Below, in pieces: positions 8,697 through 18,320 of a stretch of DNA of 64,000 bases. Made by a program: the position numbers and the translations under genes. Position 1 is the stretch's first letter; every line of letters begins with the position of its first letter. The DNA lies in NCBI RefSeq assembly GCF_027484705.1, contig NZ_JAIXSL010000004.1, forward strand, positions 56,996-120,995. Direction: 5' to 3'. The stretch is from Flavobacterium sp. (GTDB taxonomy: Bacteria; Bacteroidota; Bacteroidia; Flavobacteriales; Flavobacteriaceae). The notes under the pieces were generated by a model. It was not told where the DNA came from, did not search any database, and saw only the letters and a program-made list of their open reading frames with translations.

Positions 8697-10246
8697 CAGA
8701 AAGGAGTATCAAGACCATTATCATCACTCATGTTTTTATCACCGGATTCAAAAGCTTCGGAAGGTTGAGCCGTCGGAACTCTATCATTATGCCTTTCGTT
8801 TGGATCCTTTTCATCAACCCATTCAGCAGGATCAATAAACTTTGTTTTATCACCAATCCATTTTAAACCAATAGTAGTATCAGGCGCACCCTCACGATAC
8901 TTAGCGAAGATGATTTCAGTATCAGCACCAGCCTGTAGTATTTCATCATCAACCTCAAAACCGTAATATCCGGCACGATAAATAAACTTCACAATATCTG
9001 CATCCTGCTCAATTGCTCCTGATTCACGCAAATCCCTTAGATTTGGGCGTTTGTTTCCGCTTCGAGATTCACACTCACGTGATACTTGCGATAAGGCTAT
9101 AACAGGAATTTCCAACTCTTTAGCCAATGCTTTCAACTTTCGAGAAATTGAAGCGATTTCCTGTTCTCTATTACCCGACCGGTTCACTTTTGTAGCATCA
9201 CAAAGCAGTTGCAGATAATCAACAACCAAGTATTTTATTTTGTACTTTCTTTTCCATAACCTCGCAGTTGCAATTACATTTCGAATATCAGGACTAGGCG
9301 AATCGTCAATGTAAATCGGAAATTCTTTCATCCGATGCTTATGCCTGTTTAGAGTTTGGAAGTAATTTTTATTATCGCCGAACCCTTTTTTAGTTAATTG
9401 AGAAAGATGAAAGTTTGTATCTATTGCTACAGTTCTGGCAACAAGTGAGTAAATACTCATTTCAGCAGAAATAATGCCACCCGGAACGCCAGCTTTAGCG
9501 TTCTCAACCACCATTTTTAAAGATTCCGCGGTTTTTCCCATTCCTGGCCTTGCAGCAGAAATTACAAGTTCGCCCGGCTGATAACCACCAGTAAAGCGAT
9601 CCATTACAGGAAAGCCAGTTCTTATACCGGTAACTTCATTTTCAGGATTATTTGATAGAAACTCAACACGCTTTTCCACAACCTCTAAGGCCTCAGAATA
9701 GCTTACATTTTTTTTGCCCTGCATGGACATTTCAACAATTGAATCCAAAGCATTCGACCAATCATTCAACAACTCCAAACTGTCTATTTCATCATCATAG
9801 GCCAGCGACATGAATTCAGCCGATGATTTAATAATCCAGCGCTTAATAAACATTTGCAGGATAATTCGCGAATGATATTCAATATGCGCTGATGAAGATA
9901 TTTTTTGAGTAAGTTGAATCAGAAAGAAATCACCACCAACAGCCTCTAATTTTCCGACTGATCGTAAGCGCGCAGAAACTGTTAAAATATCAATAGGCTG
10001 ATTATCATTATACAAATCACAGATAGCATCAAAAATAAATTTGTGAGCTTCTTTATAAAAACAATCGGAATTTTTAAGAACCATCAAACATTCATCAACA
10101 CCTTTCACATCAATCATCATTGCACCCAAAACCGCTTCTTCTAATTCGATAACTGACGGCGGTAATTTAACCTGTTCAAGTTGCACGACTTTCATGTTAA
10201 AATCAGTATTCGATTTTTCCTTATTTTTAAATTGCTCCATGATCAA
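8696..10246 (-). CDS. dnaB: replicative DNA helicase (DnaB-like)
   Basis: LEEAVLGAMMIDVKG, GYQPGELVISAARPGMGKTAESLKMV, YLVVDYLQLLCD, ISRKLKALAKELEIPVIALSQVSRECESR. Confidence 0.95.
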   Translation of the reverse strand: MIMEQFKNKEKSNTDFNMKVVQLEQVKLPPSVIELEEAVLGAMMIDVKGVDECLMVLKNSDCFYKEAHKFIFDAICDLYNDNQPIDILTVSARLRSVGKLEAVGGDFFLIQLTQKISSSAHIEYHSRIILQMFIKRWIIKSSAEFMSLAYDDEIDSLELLNDWSNALDSIVEMSMQGKKNVSYSEALEVVEKRVEFLSNNPENEVTGIRTGFPVMDRFTGGYQPGELVISAARPGMGKTAESLKMVVENAKAGVPGGIISAEMSIYSLVARTVAIDTNFHLSQLTKKGFGDNKNYFQTLNRHKHRMKEFPIYIDDSPSPDIRNVIATARLWKRKYKIKYLVVDYLQLLCDATKVNRSGNREQEIASISRKLKALAKELEIPVIALSQVSRECESRSGNKRPNLRDLRESGAIEQDADIVKFIYRAGYYGFEVDDEILQAGADTEIIFAKYREGAPDTTIGLKWIGDKTKFIDPAEWVDEKDPNERHNDRVPTAQPSEAFESGDKNMSDDNGLDTPF

Positions 10247-11013
10247 CCTTTAAATATTTTTCGCACCGGCGCGACATCTTTATTTATTTCAGACTTCGAT
10301 TCTTTCGCGTTTTCATTTCCTAAATAATTCAAAACAAATGCTTCAGCCCGATAGAAAATCTGCACACCAACAAACTCTAATTTTCGTTGAGAAACTTCAA
10401 TTTGAATTTTAGAATTCAATTTGATACAGAATTCTGAAAATTGAGCTTCAGAAAATCGGTTACGATATTTCATCATAAAAGTTTCATAAAGCGAAGGCGA
10501 TTCATTTTGCAAAAAAGTGAGCGCGTCGTTTTCCTCACTCTTATCTTTGGTTATAGTAATAATATTATTTGTCGGATTCATTTCCGACAAATCAGGCTTA
10601 ACTACCTTAAAATCAATAACCTTAACCTGTTTTGCGATTTCGGATTCATTTCCGAGTTCACTCGGATTCATTTCCGAGTTTGAAATAAAGTCGGATTCAT
10701 TTCCGAGTTTGTTCCAGCGTTTACCTTTTTCGGTTAACCGTAAATAATCCCGACGATTTTCTGTTTCATAATCGACCAAACCAATTGCGGCCAAATATTT
10801 GAAATGACGGTAAACAGTATCCGGTTTTTCATAAAATAGCGGCAGCTGCTCAATCACTTTGTTTCGCGAAACCCACCAATACGTTTTTCCTTTTATAACT
10901 TTTTCAGTTGCCCAACTGCTAACTTCAGTCAATACCGACATTAAAGCCGCTTGATTTACATTTAGCTTAAATTTGATACACCGATTTTGATTAATCACGA
11001 TATTGAAGCGCAT
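10243..11013 (-). CDS. phage replication initiator / winged-HTH protein
   Basis: HTH-like N-terminus, 4-bp overlap with the helicase, internal iteron-like repeats. Confidence 0.65.
   Translation of the reverse strand: MRFNIVINQNRCIKFKLNVNQAALMSVLTEVSSWATEKVIKGKTYWWVSRNKVIEQLPLFYEKPDTVYRHFKYLAAIGLVDYETENRRDYLRLTEKGKRWNKLGNESDFISNSEMNPSELGNESEIAKQVKVIDFKVVKPDLSEMNPTNNIITITKDKSEENDALTFLQNESPSLYETFMMKYRNRFSEAQFSEFCIKLNSKIQIEVSQRKLEFVGVQIFYRAEAFVLNYLGNENAKESKSEINKDVAPVRKIFKG
10572..10706. repeat. four copies of TCGGATTCATTTCCGA (iteron-like) inside the initiator gene
   Basis: Identical 16-mers at 10572-10587, 10640-10655, 10662-10677, 10691-10706; each has TCGGA/TCCGA dyad ends; AT-rich stretch next to them at ~10540-10571. 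Confidence 0.85.
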
Positions 11014-11023
11014 TTACTGATTT

Positions 11024-11536
11024 TTATGATTCAACTACATTAAGACAATTTGCATATGCTTCCATAAACCGGCGCTTTGCTTCAGCAGAATCCCAAACCA
11101 CATAATTCGGTTCAGTTTTCAGTACCATAGCCCGCCATTCCAAACCCAATAATTCAGAATCAATTTGTTTTATCTGATCTGCAAAAGGAAATTGAAATCC
11201 AAATTTTTCAGCAATAACACCTGATAATCTTTTTTCTATAGCCTGGTAATCGGGTAATAATTTTTTATACGGAGAAGGCATATCCAGCATATAAGCTTCC
11301 GATGCATCATGAAGCAATGCAGCTAACTTGTTTTGAGGTTCAGCCATCATGTAAGCGTAAACTGAATGTTGAGCAACACTCAAAAATTCATCAAGTTGGC
11401 CACCAAAGCGCGGCATAAAACTCAATCCATGTGCGATATCTTCGATATCGATTGTATCAGGATCCATTATCAACAAATCGAAATATTTTCCCGAATTAGT
11501 TCGGATAGAATTAGGCGTATGGAGATTATCGGGCAT
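11024..11536 (-). CDS. HD-domain phosphohydrolase (YfbR-like)
   Basis: DIEDIAHGLSFMPRFGG...SVAQHSVYAYMM...LAALLHDASEAYMLDMPSPYKK. Confidence 0.88.
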   Translation of the reverse strand: MPDNLHTPNSIRTNSGKYFDLLIMDPDTIDIEDIAHGLSFMPRFGGQLDEFLSVAQHSVYAYMMAEPQNKLAALLHDASEAYMLDMPSPYKKLLPDYQAIEKRLSGVIAEKFGFQFPFADQIKQIDSELLGLEWRAMVLKTEPNYVVWDSAEAKRRFMEAYANCLNVVES

Positions 11537-11541
11537 TATTT

Positions 11542-11883
11542 TTATATTGCGGAGTAGCTTTTTTGTAAGCTTTCCAGATTAATACTACATTTGAAATTCA
11601 TTTGATGACAAACTGAAATTATTTTATCCCGAAAAACGGCATTGCGTAACATTTGTAATTCCATTTTTTCAACTACGGTCGGAACATACAAATCAGTCAT
11701 TTTATATTCCGAAGCGATTTTGTATTTGCTAAAACCATAAAGCTTTGATAAAATAAAAACCACGACTTTTTTAGGAACAGTATCAGCAAACCCAATAATA
11801 TCAGAATATTTGCAGTCGAAAATTTGACATACAGCAGTTTCTAATTTTTTAACAGTTTCACTATTGTAAGCAGCAGCTACCAT
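11542..11883 (-). CDS. hypothetical phage protein, possibly DnaA domain IV-like
   Basis: KKVVVFILSKLYGFSKYKIASEYKMTDLYVPTVVEKMELQM, helix-turn-helix-like. Confidence 0.45.
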   Translation of the reverse strand: MVAAAYNSETVKKLETAVCQIFDCKYSDIIGFADTVPKKVVVFILSKLYGFSKYKIASEYKMTDLYVPTVVEKMELQMLRNAVFRDKIISVCHQMNFKCSINLESLQKSYSAI

Positions 11884-11889
11884 CGACGA

Positions 11890-12093
11890 TTATTGATTAT
11901 ATTTTTCAATAGCTTCTGCCTTTGAAGCAACAACATTACAAACCATCCGCATAGTAACTGTAGCTGAATCAATACCATCATCGGTAACAGTCTGAACCAG
12001 ATGAGAAATTACATGACCATCCGGAAGCATAACTTTATGTGCACCGTTTTCGACAAAAACAGTCGCAAATACTTTCATAAATTCTTTAGCCAT
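11890..12093 (-). CDS. hypothetical phage protein
   Basis: ORF in collinear block. Confidence 0.45.
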   Translation of the reverse strand: MAKEFMKVFATVFVENGAHKVMLPDGHVISHLVQTVTDDGIDSATVTMRMVCNVVASKAEAIEKYNQ

Positions 12094-12120
12094 TCATATA
12101 TTTTTTAAAAATTAATACTC

Positions 12121-12411
12121 CTATTTACCGTGAAACTCTATTCTCAATTTTTTTCTGATTTTGAACACATAGCATAAATCTTTACCATTTAATGCTTTTT
12201 CGAAAAATTTACTTTTCAGATCATCATCGACAAATTTTGATAGCTTTTTTGCCGTTGTCAATTTTGGTTCAGAATAAACAGGAAGCAATTGAAATTCCGT
12301 GAAATCATCATCAACAGGCCACCAATATTCACCGATCATTTCCGAAACTCTGATCACAAAATTTTTGTTCACCAAAACATTTATCCTATTTTCTGATTTA
12401 ATTGCTTTCAT
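12121..12411 (-). CDS. hypothetical phage protein
   Basis: ORF in collinear block. Confidence 0.45.
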   Translation of the reverse strand: MKAIKSENRINVLVNKNFVIRVSEMIGEYWWPVDDDFTEFQLLPVYSEPKLTTAKKLSKFVDDDLKSKFFEKALNGKDLCYVFKIRKKLRIEFHGK

Positions 12412-12412
12412 A

Positions 12413-12667
12413 CTAAAATTTTAAACCACATTCGTTACACAACCATTCGGTTTTTATAGATTCAGATTTTATATACTTACATCGATAGTGTGCGCATTTT
12501 TCCTGTTTCAATACCCTTTTTGATGATCTTTTAAAAAGATAACTATCAATTAATCCGATGCAAAAAAACCAAAGCCACCAAACCACAACAAGACTGATTA
12601 ATAGGATAGTCAAAGCCAATAACACATCGCTCAGAATTTCTATATTACGCGGTTGCATAAACGACAC
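12413..12667 (-). CDS. small membrane protein with C-terminal Cys pairs
   Basis: TM segment then CAHYRCKY...WLCNECGLKF. Confidence 0.5.
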   Translation of the reverse strand: MSFMQPRNIEILSDVLLALTILLISLVVVWWLWFFCIGLIDSYLFKRSSKRVLKQEKCAHYRCKYIKSESIKTEWLCNECGLKF

Positions 12668-12819
12668 ATTTCAATTCGTTCAAAGAAGTTTTCAGGATAA
12701 CATAATACAGGTGAATTACAGCCACTTTCAGCTATATCGCCTGAATGATCAACCTTTTGATTTGTACCCGAAAACGGAATGTTATCTTTCGGAATATCCT
12801 GTTTATTATTTTCCATCAT

Positions 12820-13041
12820 TTACTTTTTAGATTTGAACTTTCTTTCGCCGGAATCAATTAGCCTTTTATACTTATCAACCCTTTGCTGTTTGGTTACTTT
12901 TGACTTTGATTCAGGAGCAACACGCTCGCTTGCATTGCTCCCAAATTCAAAATCCGCAATTCCTAAAATTTTAGAAACTGCTGTTAAATGCCCCCGCAGA
13001 CATTGTATCTCTGTTGCCGATATTGAAACCATTCTTTCCAT
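12820..13041 (-). CDS. hypothetical phage protein
   Basis: ORF in collinear block. Confidence 0.4.
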   Translation of the reverse strand: MERMVSISATEIQCLRGHLTAVSKILGIADFEFGSNASERVAPESKSKVTKQQRVDKYKRLIDSGERKFKSKK

Positions 13042-13212
13042 CAGGCAAATTGTTTTTTAACAATTTCACTCATACACCAATAAACATCCCAAATCATCAC
13101 CGGATATTTATCACGGTTCACGATTAAAGCACATCGAATATTCATCACTTCACCCTTATTTTTACATAATCCTAAAGCGATTAAGATTTCAGAAAGTGTG
13201 TATAATCTCATA

Positions 13213-13470
13213 TCAATTCAGTTTTTTCAATACATCTTTTAAAGCAGTAAGAATTTCAGAATCAAAATTTCTAAAATGCCAAAAATCCCATAACCGGGAT
13301 TCATCAGTATTTGGAAAATAATTTTTCACTATCGCCTTTAAAGCTTCAAAACTTTGAAACCCTTTATCGAAAAAATCACTTAAAACCTGAGCAGAATTTT
13401 GAGCGCTTTCAATCCTTTTGAAAGTTTTCAAATCCCTCTGTTTCAAATTAGAAGTATCAGTGATTGGCAT
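13213..13470 (-). CDS. hypothetical early phage protein (first leftward gene)
   Basis: 85 aa, starts at the divergent promoter region. Confidence 0.5.
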   Translation of the reverse strand: MPITDTSNLKQRDLKTFKRIESAQNSAQVLSDFFDKGFQSFEALKAIVKNYFPNTDESRLWDFWHFRNFDSEILTALKDVLKKLN

Positions 13471-13483
13471 AACCTTTGTATAT

Positions 13484-13560
13484 TTGTATTATAATTCTGT
13501 GTATAATTATGATACAAACCTAATATAAATTATAATACAAAAAACAAAAAAGTATTATAA
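13484..13560. promoter_or_regulatory. divergent prophage operator/promoter region
   Basis: TTGTATTATAATT (13484-13496), AATTATGATACAA (13505-13517), AATTATAATACAA (13528-13540), partial GTATTATAA (13552-13560) between divergent genes. Confidence 0.65.
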
Positions 13561-13601
13561 AAAATATTATTTTTTAAATTTATTAATGTAAAGCACTGCC
13601 T

Positions 13602-13988
13602 ATGAATGAATTAGACTATGAAAAAAAATTGAAATTTATATTAGAAATTGCAGAAAAATTTCAACTCACGGCTTACGAAATAGGCTCAAACACCAGCCAA
13701 AATGTATCCGGTATTGACAGAATATTAGACAAATCTGTGAAGAAACCACATAAAAAAACTGTGGATAATATATTTAATTGGTTAAATTCTCAAGAAAAGT
13801 ATGCTATTTATATTAGAGAAAATATCATAAATGATCCATCACAATCATACACAACAATTCCCCAACTTCAAGAAAGAATAAGAGAACTAGAAATAATTTC
13901 TGATTTAAAGGATCAGGTGATCAATTTACTTACAGAAAAAATAGATACCATCTTAAATACTTCAAAATCTAAAAATGATCAACAATGA
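13602..13988 (+). CDS. phage repressor-like HTH protein
   Basis: Only plus-strand phage gene next to the operator; QLTAYEIGSNTSQNVSGIDRILDKSVKKPHKKTVDNIFNWL. Confidence 0.65.
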   Translation: MNELDYEKKLKFILEIAEKFQLTAYEIGSNTSQNVSGIDRILDKSVKKPHKKTVDNIFNWLNSQEKYAIYIRENIINDPSQSYTTIPQLQERIRELEIISDLKDQVINLLTEKIDTILNTSKSKNDQQ

Positions 13989-14368
13989 AATTAAAAATAT
14001 TAATAACAGCATTCTGCTTTTACTGGTGTAGTACATTTTCGCAATCAGCACATTTCAACAAAATAACCAAAGAAGGTAAATTCACCGAATATTTTTCAAA
14101 ATCCGGCAAATCAATCAAAGTAAATGACACCATCGAAATCGGTTACCCAGGTAACGGATCGAGATTCAATTTTATAACACAAGGGAACGAACCGGCCGGA
14201 GTGATAATAGCAAATACCAAAGTTGTTGTAACAAAAATAAAATCCATTGGCAACCCAAAAAGAGGGTATAAGGCTTACATGTTTTTTTCCGGCTATGGAT
14301 TATTACCGGTAGTTATCGATTACGAAGCTGCTTTGGAAACCCGCGAACTTAAAGGAAAAATCAACTAA
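13985..14368 (+). CDS. small exported protein co-transcribed with the repressor
   Basis: Signal peptide-like MKLKILITAFCFYWCSTFSQS; 4-bp overlap with the repressor. Confidence 0.6.
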   Translation: MKLKILITAFCFYWCSTFSQSAHFNKITKEGKFTEYFSKSGKSIKVNDTIEIGYPGNGSRFNFITQGNEPAGVIIANTKVVVTKIKSIGNPKRGYKAYMFFSGYGLLPVVIDYEAALETRELKGKIN

Positions 14369-14472
14369 ATACAGTGAACAAAAAAGTGAACAAAAACTAA
14401 TAATTAAACATTTTAATTTGTTTGTAAAGCATTAAAAACCAACATTTTACTATTTTAATAATTTACGTGCAG

Positions 14473-14491
14473 AGAATCCCTCTTTCTCCGC
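14473..14491 (+). other. probable prophage attachment site: duplicated 3' end of a tRNA-Ser-type gene
   Basis: AGAATCCCTCTTTCTCCGC resembles tRNA-Ser T-arm/acceptor 3' end; no tRNA body upstream; terminator hairpin follows. Confidence 0.5.
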
Positions 14492-14615
14492 GAAGAAAAA
14501 CCGAAAGTGTAAGCTTTCGGTTTTTTTGTTTTACGGCAGCGTCGAAAGCTCCGCTTTCGTAAGCAGCTGTAAAACAAAAAAACACAATCGCTGCAAGCGA
14601 TTGGTTTTTCTTCGC
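14490..14615 (+). other. nested stem-loop element with terminator-like hairpin
   Basis: Outer GCGAAGAAAAACC (14490-14502) / GGTTTTTCTTCGC (14603-14615); inner CCGAAAG/CTTTCGG + T-run, GTTTTAC/GTAAAAC, CGAAAG/CTTTCG, CAATCGCT/AGCGATTG. Confidence 0.6.
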
Positions 14616-14805
14616 AGGTTCCCCGCGCTAGGGATCAACGAAGTTAATCCCTCAATCATTAAACTTCCATTAGCTATATCTGAAATCGTATTTTATGCAG
14701 TATCTATACATTATCGACAGGTAATGTATGGTTCTAATTTAGCTGTACAGATTAATGAATAAATTCTGATATAGTTAGACGAAGTTGTGTCTTAAGGAAT
14801 CCCTC

Positions 14806-14900
14806 TTTCTTTTGTCTTGATACAAATCGACGGAGGAGATTCAGCGAACACCACTGATAAATAATATCTAGGTGAGCTAAAAGAAACAAAAAATCAAGTC
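14806..14900 (+). repeat. left copy of inverted repeat A
   Basis: TTTCTTTTGTCTTGATACAAATCGACGGAGGAGATTCAGCGAACACCACTGA... near-identical to reverse complement of 24742-24837. Confidence 0.88.
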
Positions 14901-15000
14901 TTCATATTTTCACCTGTAAATCATCACAACCCGGCCAACGCGCCACCTGGCTCCTTCGCTAAAAATGTCCACCGGACATTTTCTCAACGCTCGGCCCTCG

Positions 15001-15110
15001 CGCGACCACAGCCGTTCGTCGTGCCTCCTCAACTCCGTGGTCACTCCCTAAGGCCAGCGCGCAAAATGCGTTGTGTGATTTACGACGGAGAAAATATGAG
15101 GACGGGTTTT
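15001..15110 (+). repeat. left copy of inverted repeat B
   Basis: CGCGACCACAGCCGTTCGTCG...CTCCTCAACTCCGTGGTCACTCCCTAAGGCCAGCGCGCAAAATGCG... matches reverse complement of ~24515-24620. Confidence 0.88.
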
Positions 15111-15308
15111 TGGGGTGGGTTGAACTTGTGGATAATTGAGGGGAGGGGTAATTGGTTTGGTGTATTTGTGTATTGGGGGCTATCTGGATACTGTGGTTTT
15201 TTTTAATCAGTGTTTTTAATTTGTTGTCTTCTGGTGTTTGTGGTCACAAACCTCAAGTCCGCTCTATTTTTCGTTCGAGGAACATTTGCACGATTGGAAT
15301 TTGCATAA

Positions 15309-16262
15309 CTATTTAATTAAACCTAATTCTTTACCAATATCCTGATACATTTTAGACAACGGTCTTTTGTGCTGCTCTTTTTCCAAGGCATAATTCCCTA
15401 ATATCATTCTGTCAATTTCAGATTTACTAAACTGCAATCCTTTATAAGAACTTAAATATTCTCTATATTTTTTAGAGTACTTTAAATTTCTTTTTATAAT
15501 TAATTCAATAGCATGATCATAGTGTAATTCATATAAATCTTTTAAATTAAAAACTTCTAAATGCCCTGGAATGGATTTTTTAAAATAAACTTCAATCTCG
15601 GATTTTCCAGATAAAGGGTTAATAATTGCTATGTTTTTTATTTTGTGACTTAATTCAAAGTCATTGTAGTTTAATAGGTAAGGATTTGATAAACCTTCAA
15701 TAAATGGGTCTCTCTCTTCTTTAGCTCCGAAACCGTTACAAGGTTTACACGATGGTATTAAATTGAAATAACTTAAACCTAAAATTGGATATTTTGATTT
15801 TGGATAAAAGTGGTCAATTTCTGGTTTAGTTTTTTTGTTTTTACTTGTAGTATATATATAATTTCTATTACAGTAAGGACAAGTATCAATACATACTTTA
15901 TTAATAAATTTCCATTTATCTAATGCTTTTTCATTTTCATAACCATTACTAATAAAAATATTTCTTAATACTATATTATCTCTATGGTTAATATTTATAA
16001 AAGTTGAATTAATCACATTTTGGTGTGAAACAAAATTATTTAATTCAAAAGGACTTTTTGTTATTAATTCTTTTAAAGAATTATTATTTAAGTCACTTAA
16101 TCTCAATAAAATTACTCTTAAGTCTACTGAAACATTATAGGTGTTTGTTTTGTATTTAACACTTCCTTTGTTTAGTATTCTATTGATATGATGTACTATC
16201 AAATCTTTTACATTTTCATAATGTTCCTCTGCAAAAAAATTATTTATTTGTATTGGTATCAT
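15309..16262 (-). CDS. ptuB: HNH nuclease, PtuB-like (Septu)
   Basis: CIDTCPYCNRNYIYTTSKNKKTKPEIDHFYPKSKYPILGLSYFNLIPSCKPCNGFGAKEERDP; overlaps upstream ATPase by 23 bp. Confidence 0.8.
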   Translation of the reverse strand: MIPIQINNFFAEEHYENVKDLIVHHINRILNKGSVKYKTNTYNVSVDLRVILLRLSDLNNNSLKELITKSPFELNNFVSHQNVINSTFININHRDNIVLRNIFISNGYENEKALDKWKFINKVCIDTCPYCNRNYIYTTSKNKKTKPEIDHFYPKSKYPILGLSYFNLIPSCKPCNGFGAKEERDPFIEGLSNPYLLNYNDFELSHKIKNIAIINPLSGKSEIEVYFKKSIPGHLEVFNLKDLYELHYDHAIELIIKRNLKYSKKYREYLSSYKGLQFSKSEIDRMILGNYALEKEQHKRPLSKMYQDIGKELGLIK

Positions 16263-18318
16263 CTTTCAATTTTTTAATTTTTTCCTCAAGTTTTTTAATT
16301 TCTTCGCCCTTAAACTCAGGAAATGCCTCTAAAAACATATCATTAAGTTTTTCACTTAAATACGGTTCTCCAATTTGTTCAATAACTTTTTTGGCAACAA
16401 GAGGTTCGCTTATCCATTCTTTTTTAGAACGTTCGGCATTGTAATTTATATATTCTATAATATCTTGAATTTTGTTTTTTGCGTATTGACCAATTAGTCC
16501 ATCTGAAAGAAAAAAAGAATCTGAAAGAAGATCACTAATATTTGCGCCAAATGTTAATTCATTTTCTTTCCATTGTTCAGGAGAACCATCATTCAATTTT
16601 AACACATTAGTTGCAATGATATCTGACAGAATAAATGGTGAGTGGGTTAAAAAAAGGATATTAATATTAGTTATGTATTCTAGTTGACAATTTTTAATCA
16701 GTAACAATAAATTATTGATATAATTTTTTTGAAAAGTAGGATGAAAATACAATTCAATTTCATCTAAAATCAAATTAACAGAACGATACCTTTTTATTTT
16801 TTTTGAGGTAGAACTTTTATGAACAGAATCAATATTTTTTAGATGGTAAATTATGGAGTTTAACGAATAAATACTCTGTCTTTGACCTGAACTCAGATTT
16901 TTAAACAAGCTTTCATTTGTAAATTCAATTTCACTAAAGAAAATTGGGGGAGGCAAATAATCAATTATATCAGTAAATAACTTCCTTTGTCGTATTGATT
17001 CAACTTTTGTCTCAATCTCGTCAAGTTTAACTTCAAAGTAGCCGTCATATAGTTCGACTTGAAATAAGTTTAATGCCAAAAAGTTTAATGCCTGCCGTAC
17101 TTTTACAGTTACATGGCTCCTGTCTTCATATAACCTCTTAATAAAATCATCAATGAGTTCATTGTCCAGATCAAAGTTGTCTTCTATTTCGTCCTGCTTC
17201 TCAAGTTTAAAATTGAATTCTTCAAAATTGGTATATTTTGAAGGTATTGTGATTAGCTTATTTATCAGATATAACTCAACGATGTTTTGAATATTTACTG
17301 AGTCATGTCCTTTAACAGGGTAATCTGATTCTAAGACTTTATTTTTTCCTTTAGAACCATACATCTTAGTATAAAGAGGTATGATTATTCTTTTTCTGAA
17401 TTTTCGAATAAATTGTTCAGAATATCTTTCTTGATTGCGATTTGATAAAGAGAATAGTCGTTCAATTTTATTCTCATCTCTATAAAAACTAACTTTCGAG
17501 ACTTGTAAATTTGTATCAATTTCTTTGTATTCGTTTATGCTAATAACATTTGCAAGAAACCTAGACCTTGTAAGAAAGGTCTCAATATTAATATCAATTT
17601 TTCCTTCTTCTCTAAATGGATTAACAACAGCAGGCATTTGATAGCCATCATTTTTATGGAAAATCGATTTTATCCAAATTCCGATTTCATTCGTATTAAA
17701 GGAGTAAAGCGAGTAATTTACAATCATAGTATAAAAAAAATCTGCCAATTGGTCACGTCTAGTAATAGTGTTGTAAGATTTTCTGTCAATTGTTGTTATT
17801 CCGTTCTTCTCCGTTTTAATGCAGGCTAATATATTATTTCCATCAATTTTTATAATCTCTACGCTGTCGTTAATTGAGTAATAAAGTTCTGCCTTAAGTC
17901 CGGTTTTAATTCTATCAAGATCTTCTTTAAATCGTATACTCTCAAATTCATTAAAGATAAAATTCTCTTTCTTAACGTATCTGAGTTTATTTGAGACATT
18001 GAAAAGAATATATAATAGCAATTCTGTCAACGCACTTTTTCCTGAACCATTTGCACCAACTATTGCAGAAATATTTACTGATATATTTTTTTCATTACTG
18101 ATTACTGAATATAAATTTTCTAGCGGGTTCGGTTTGACATGAATTTCGGTTACATTGCTGTCGAAGTTAGAATCAGTGAGTAAATCAAAGTTTTCATCAC
18201 CATTTTTAAAAGAGATATTATTGTAGAATTTGTATAGTTGCCCTGCTCTGAGATTTTTTAAAAACCACGGGTCGCAATCCCATAGAGGCCTTATTGCTAA
18301 TAACTTAAATCCACTCAT
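16240..18318 (-). CDS. ptuA: AAA/ABC-type ATPase, PtuA-like (Septu)
   Basis: AIVGANGSGKSALTELLLYILF (Walker A), NLSSGQRQSIYSLNSIIYHL signature, NLILDEIELYFHP (Walker B), ILFLTHSPFILSDI. Confidence 0.8.
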   Translation of the reverse strand: MSGFKLLAIRPLWDCDPWFLKNLRAGQLYKFYNNISFKNGDENFDLLTDSNFDSNVTEIHVKPNPLENLYSVISNEKNISVNISAIVGANGSGKSALTELLLYILFNVSNKLRYVKKENFIFNEFESIRFKEDLDRIKTGLKAELYYSINDSVEIIKIDGNNILACIKTEKNGITTIDRKSYNTITRRDQLADFFYTMIVNYSLYSFNTNEIGIWIKSIFHKNDGYQMPAVVNPFREEGKIDINIETFLTRSRFLANVISINEYKEIDTNLQVSKVSFYRDENKIERLFSLSNRNQERYSEQFIRKFRKRIIIPLYTKMYGSKGKNKVLESDYPVKGHDSVNIQNIVELYLINKLITIPSKYTNFEEFNFKLEKQDEIEDNFDLDNELIDDFIKRLYEDRSHVTVKVRQALNFLALNLFQVELYDGYFEVKLDEIETKVESIRQRKLFTDIIDYLPPPIFFSEIEFTNESLFKNLSSGQRQSIYSLNSIIYHLKNIDSVHKSSTSKKIKRYRSVNLILDEIELYFHPTFQKNYINNLLLLIKNCQLEYITNINILFLTHSPFILSDIIATNVLKLNDGSPEQWKENELTFGANISDLLSDSFFLSDGLIGQYAKNKIQDIIEYINYNAERSKKEWISEPLVAKKVIEQIGEPYLSEKLNDMFLEAFPEFKGEEIKKLEEKIKKLKDDTNTNK

Positions 18319-18320
18319 CC

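Noticed and set aside
10572-10706. Short repeats as a CRISPR array
   Set aside because: 16-bp repeats with irregular 6-52 bp gaps inside a coding gene; fits iterons better
15021-15206. 61-aa plus ORF at the left inverted repeat
   Set aside because: Lies in repeat B and low-complexity G/T-rich sequence; no homology pattern
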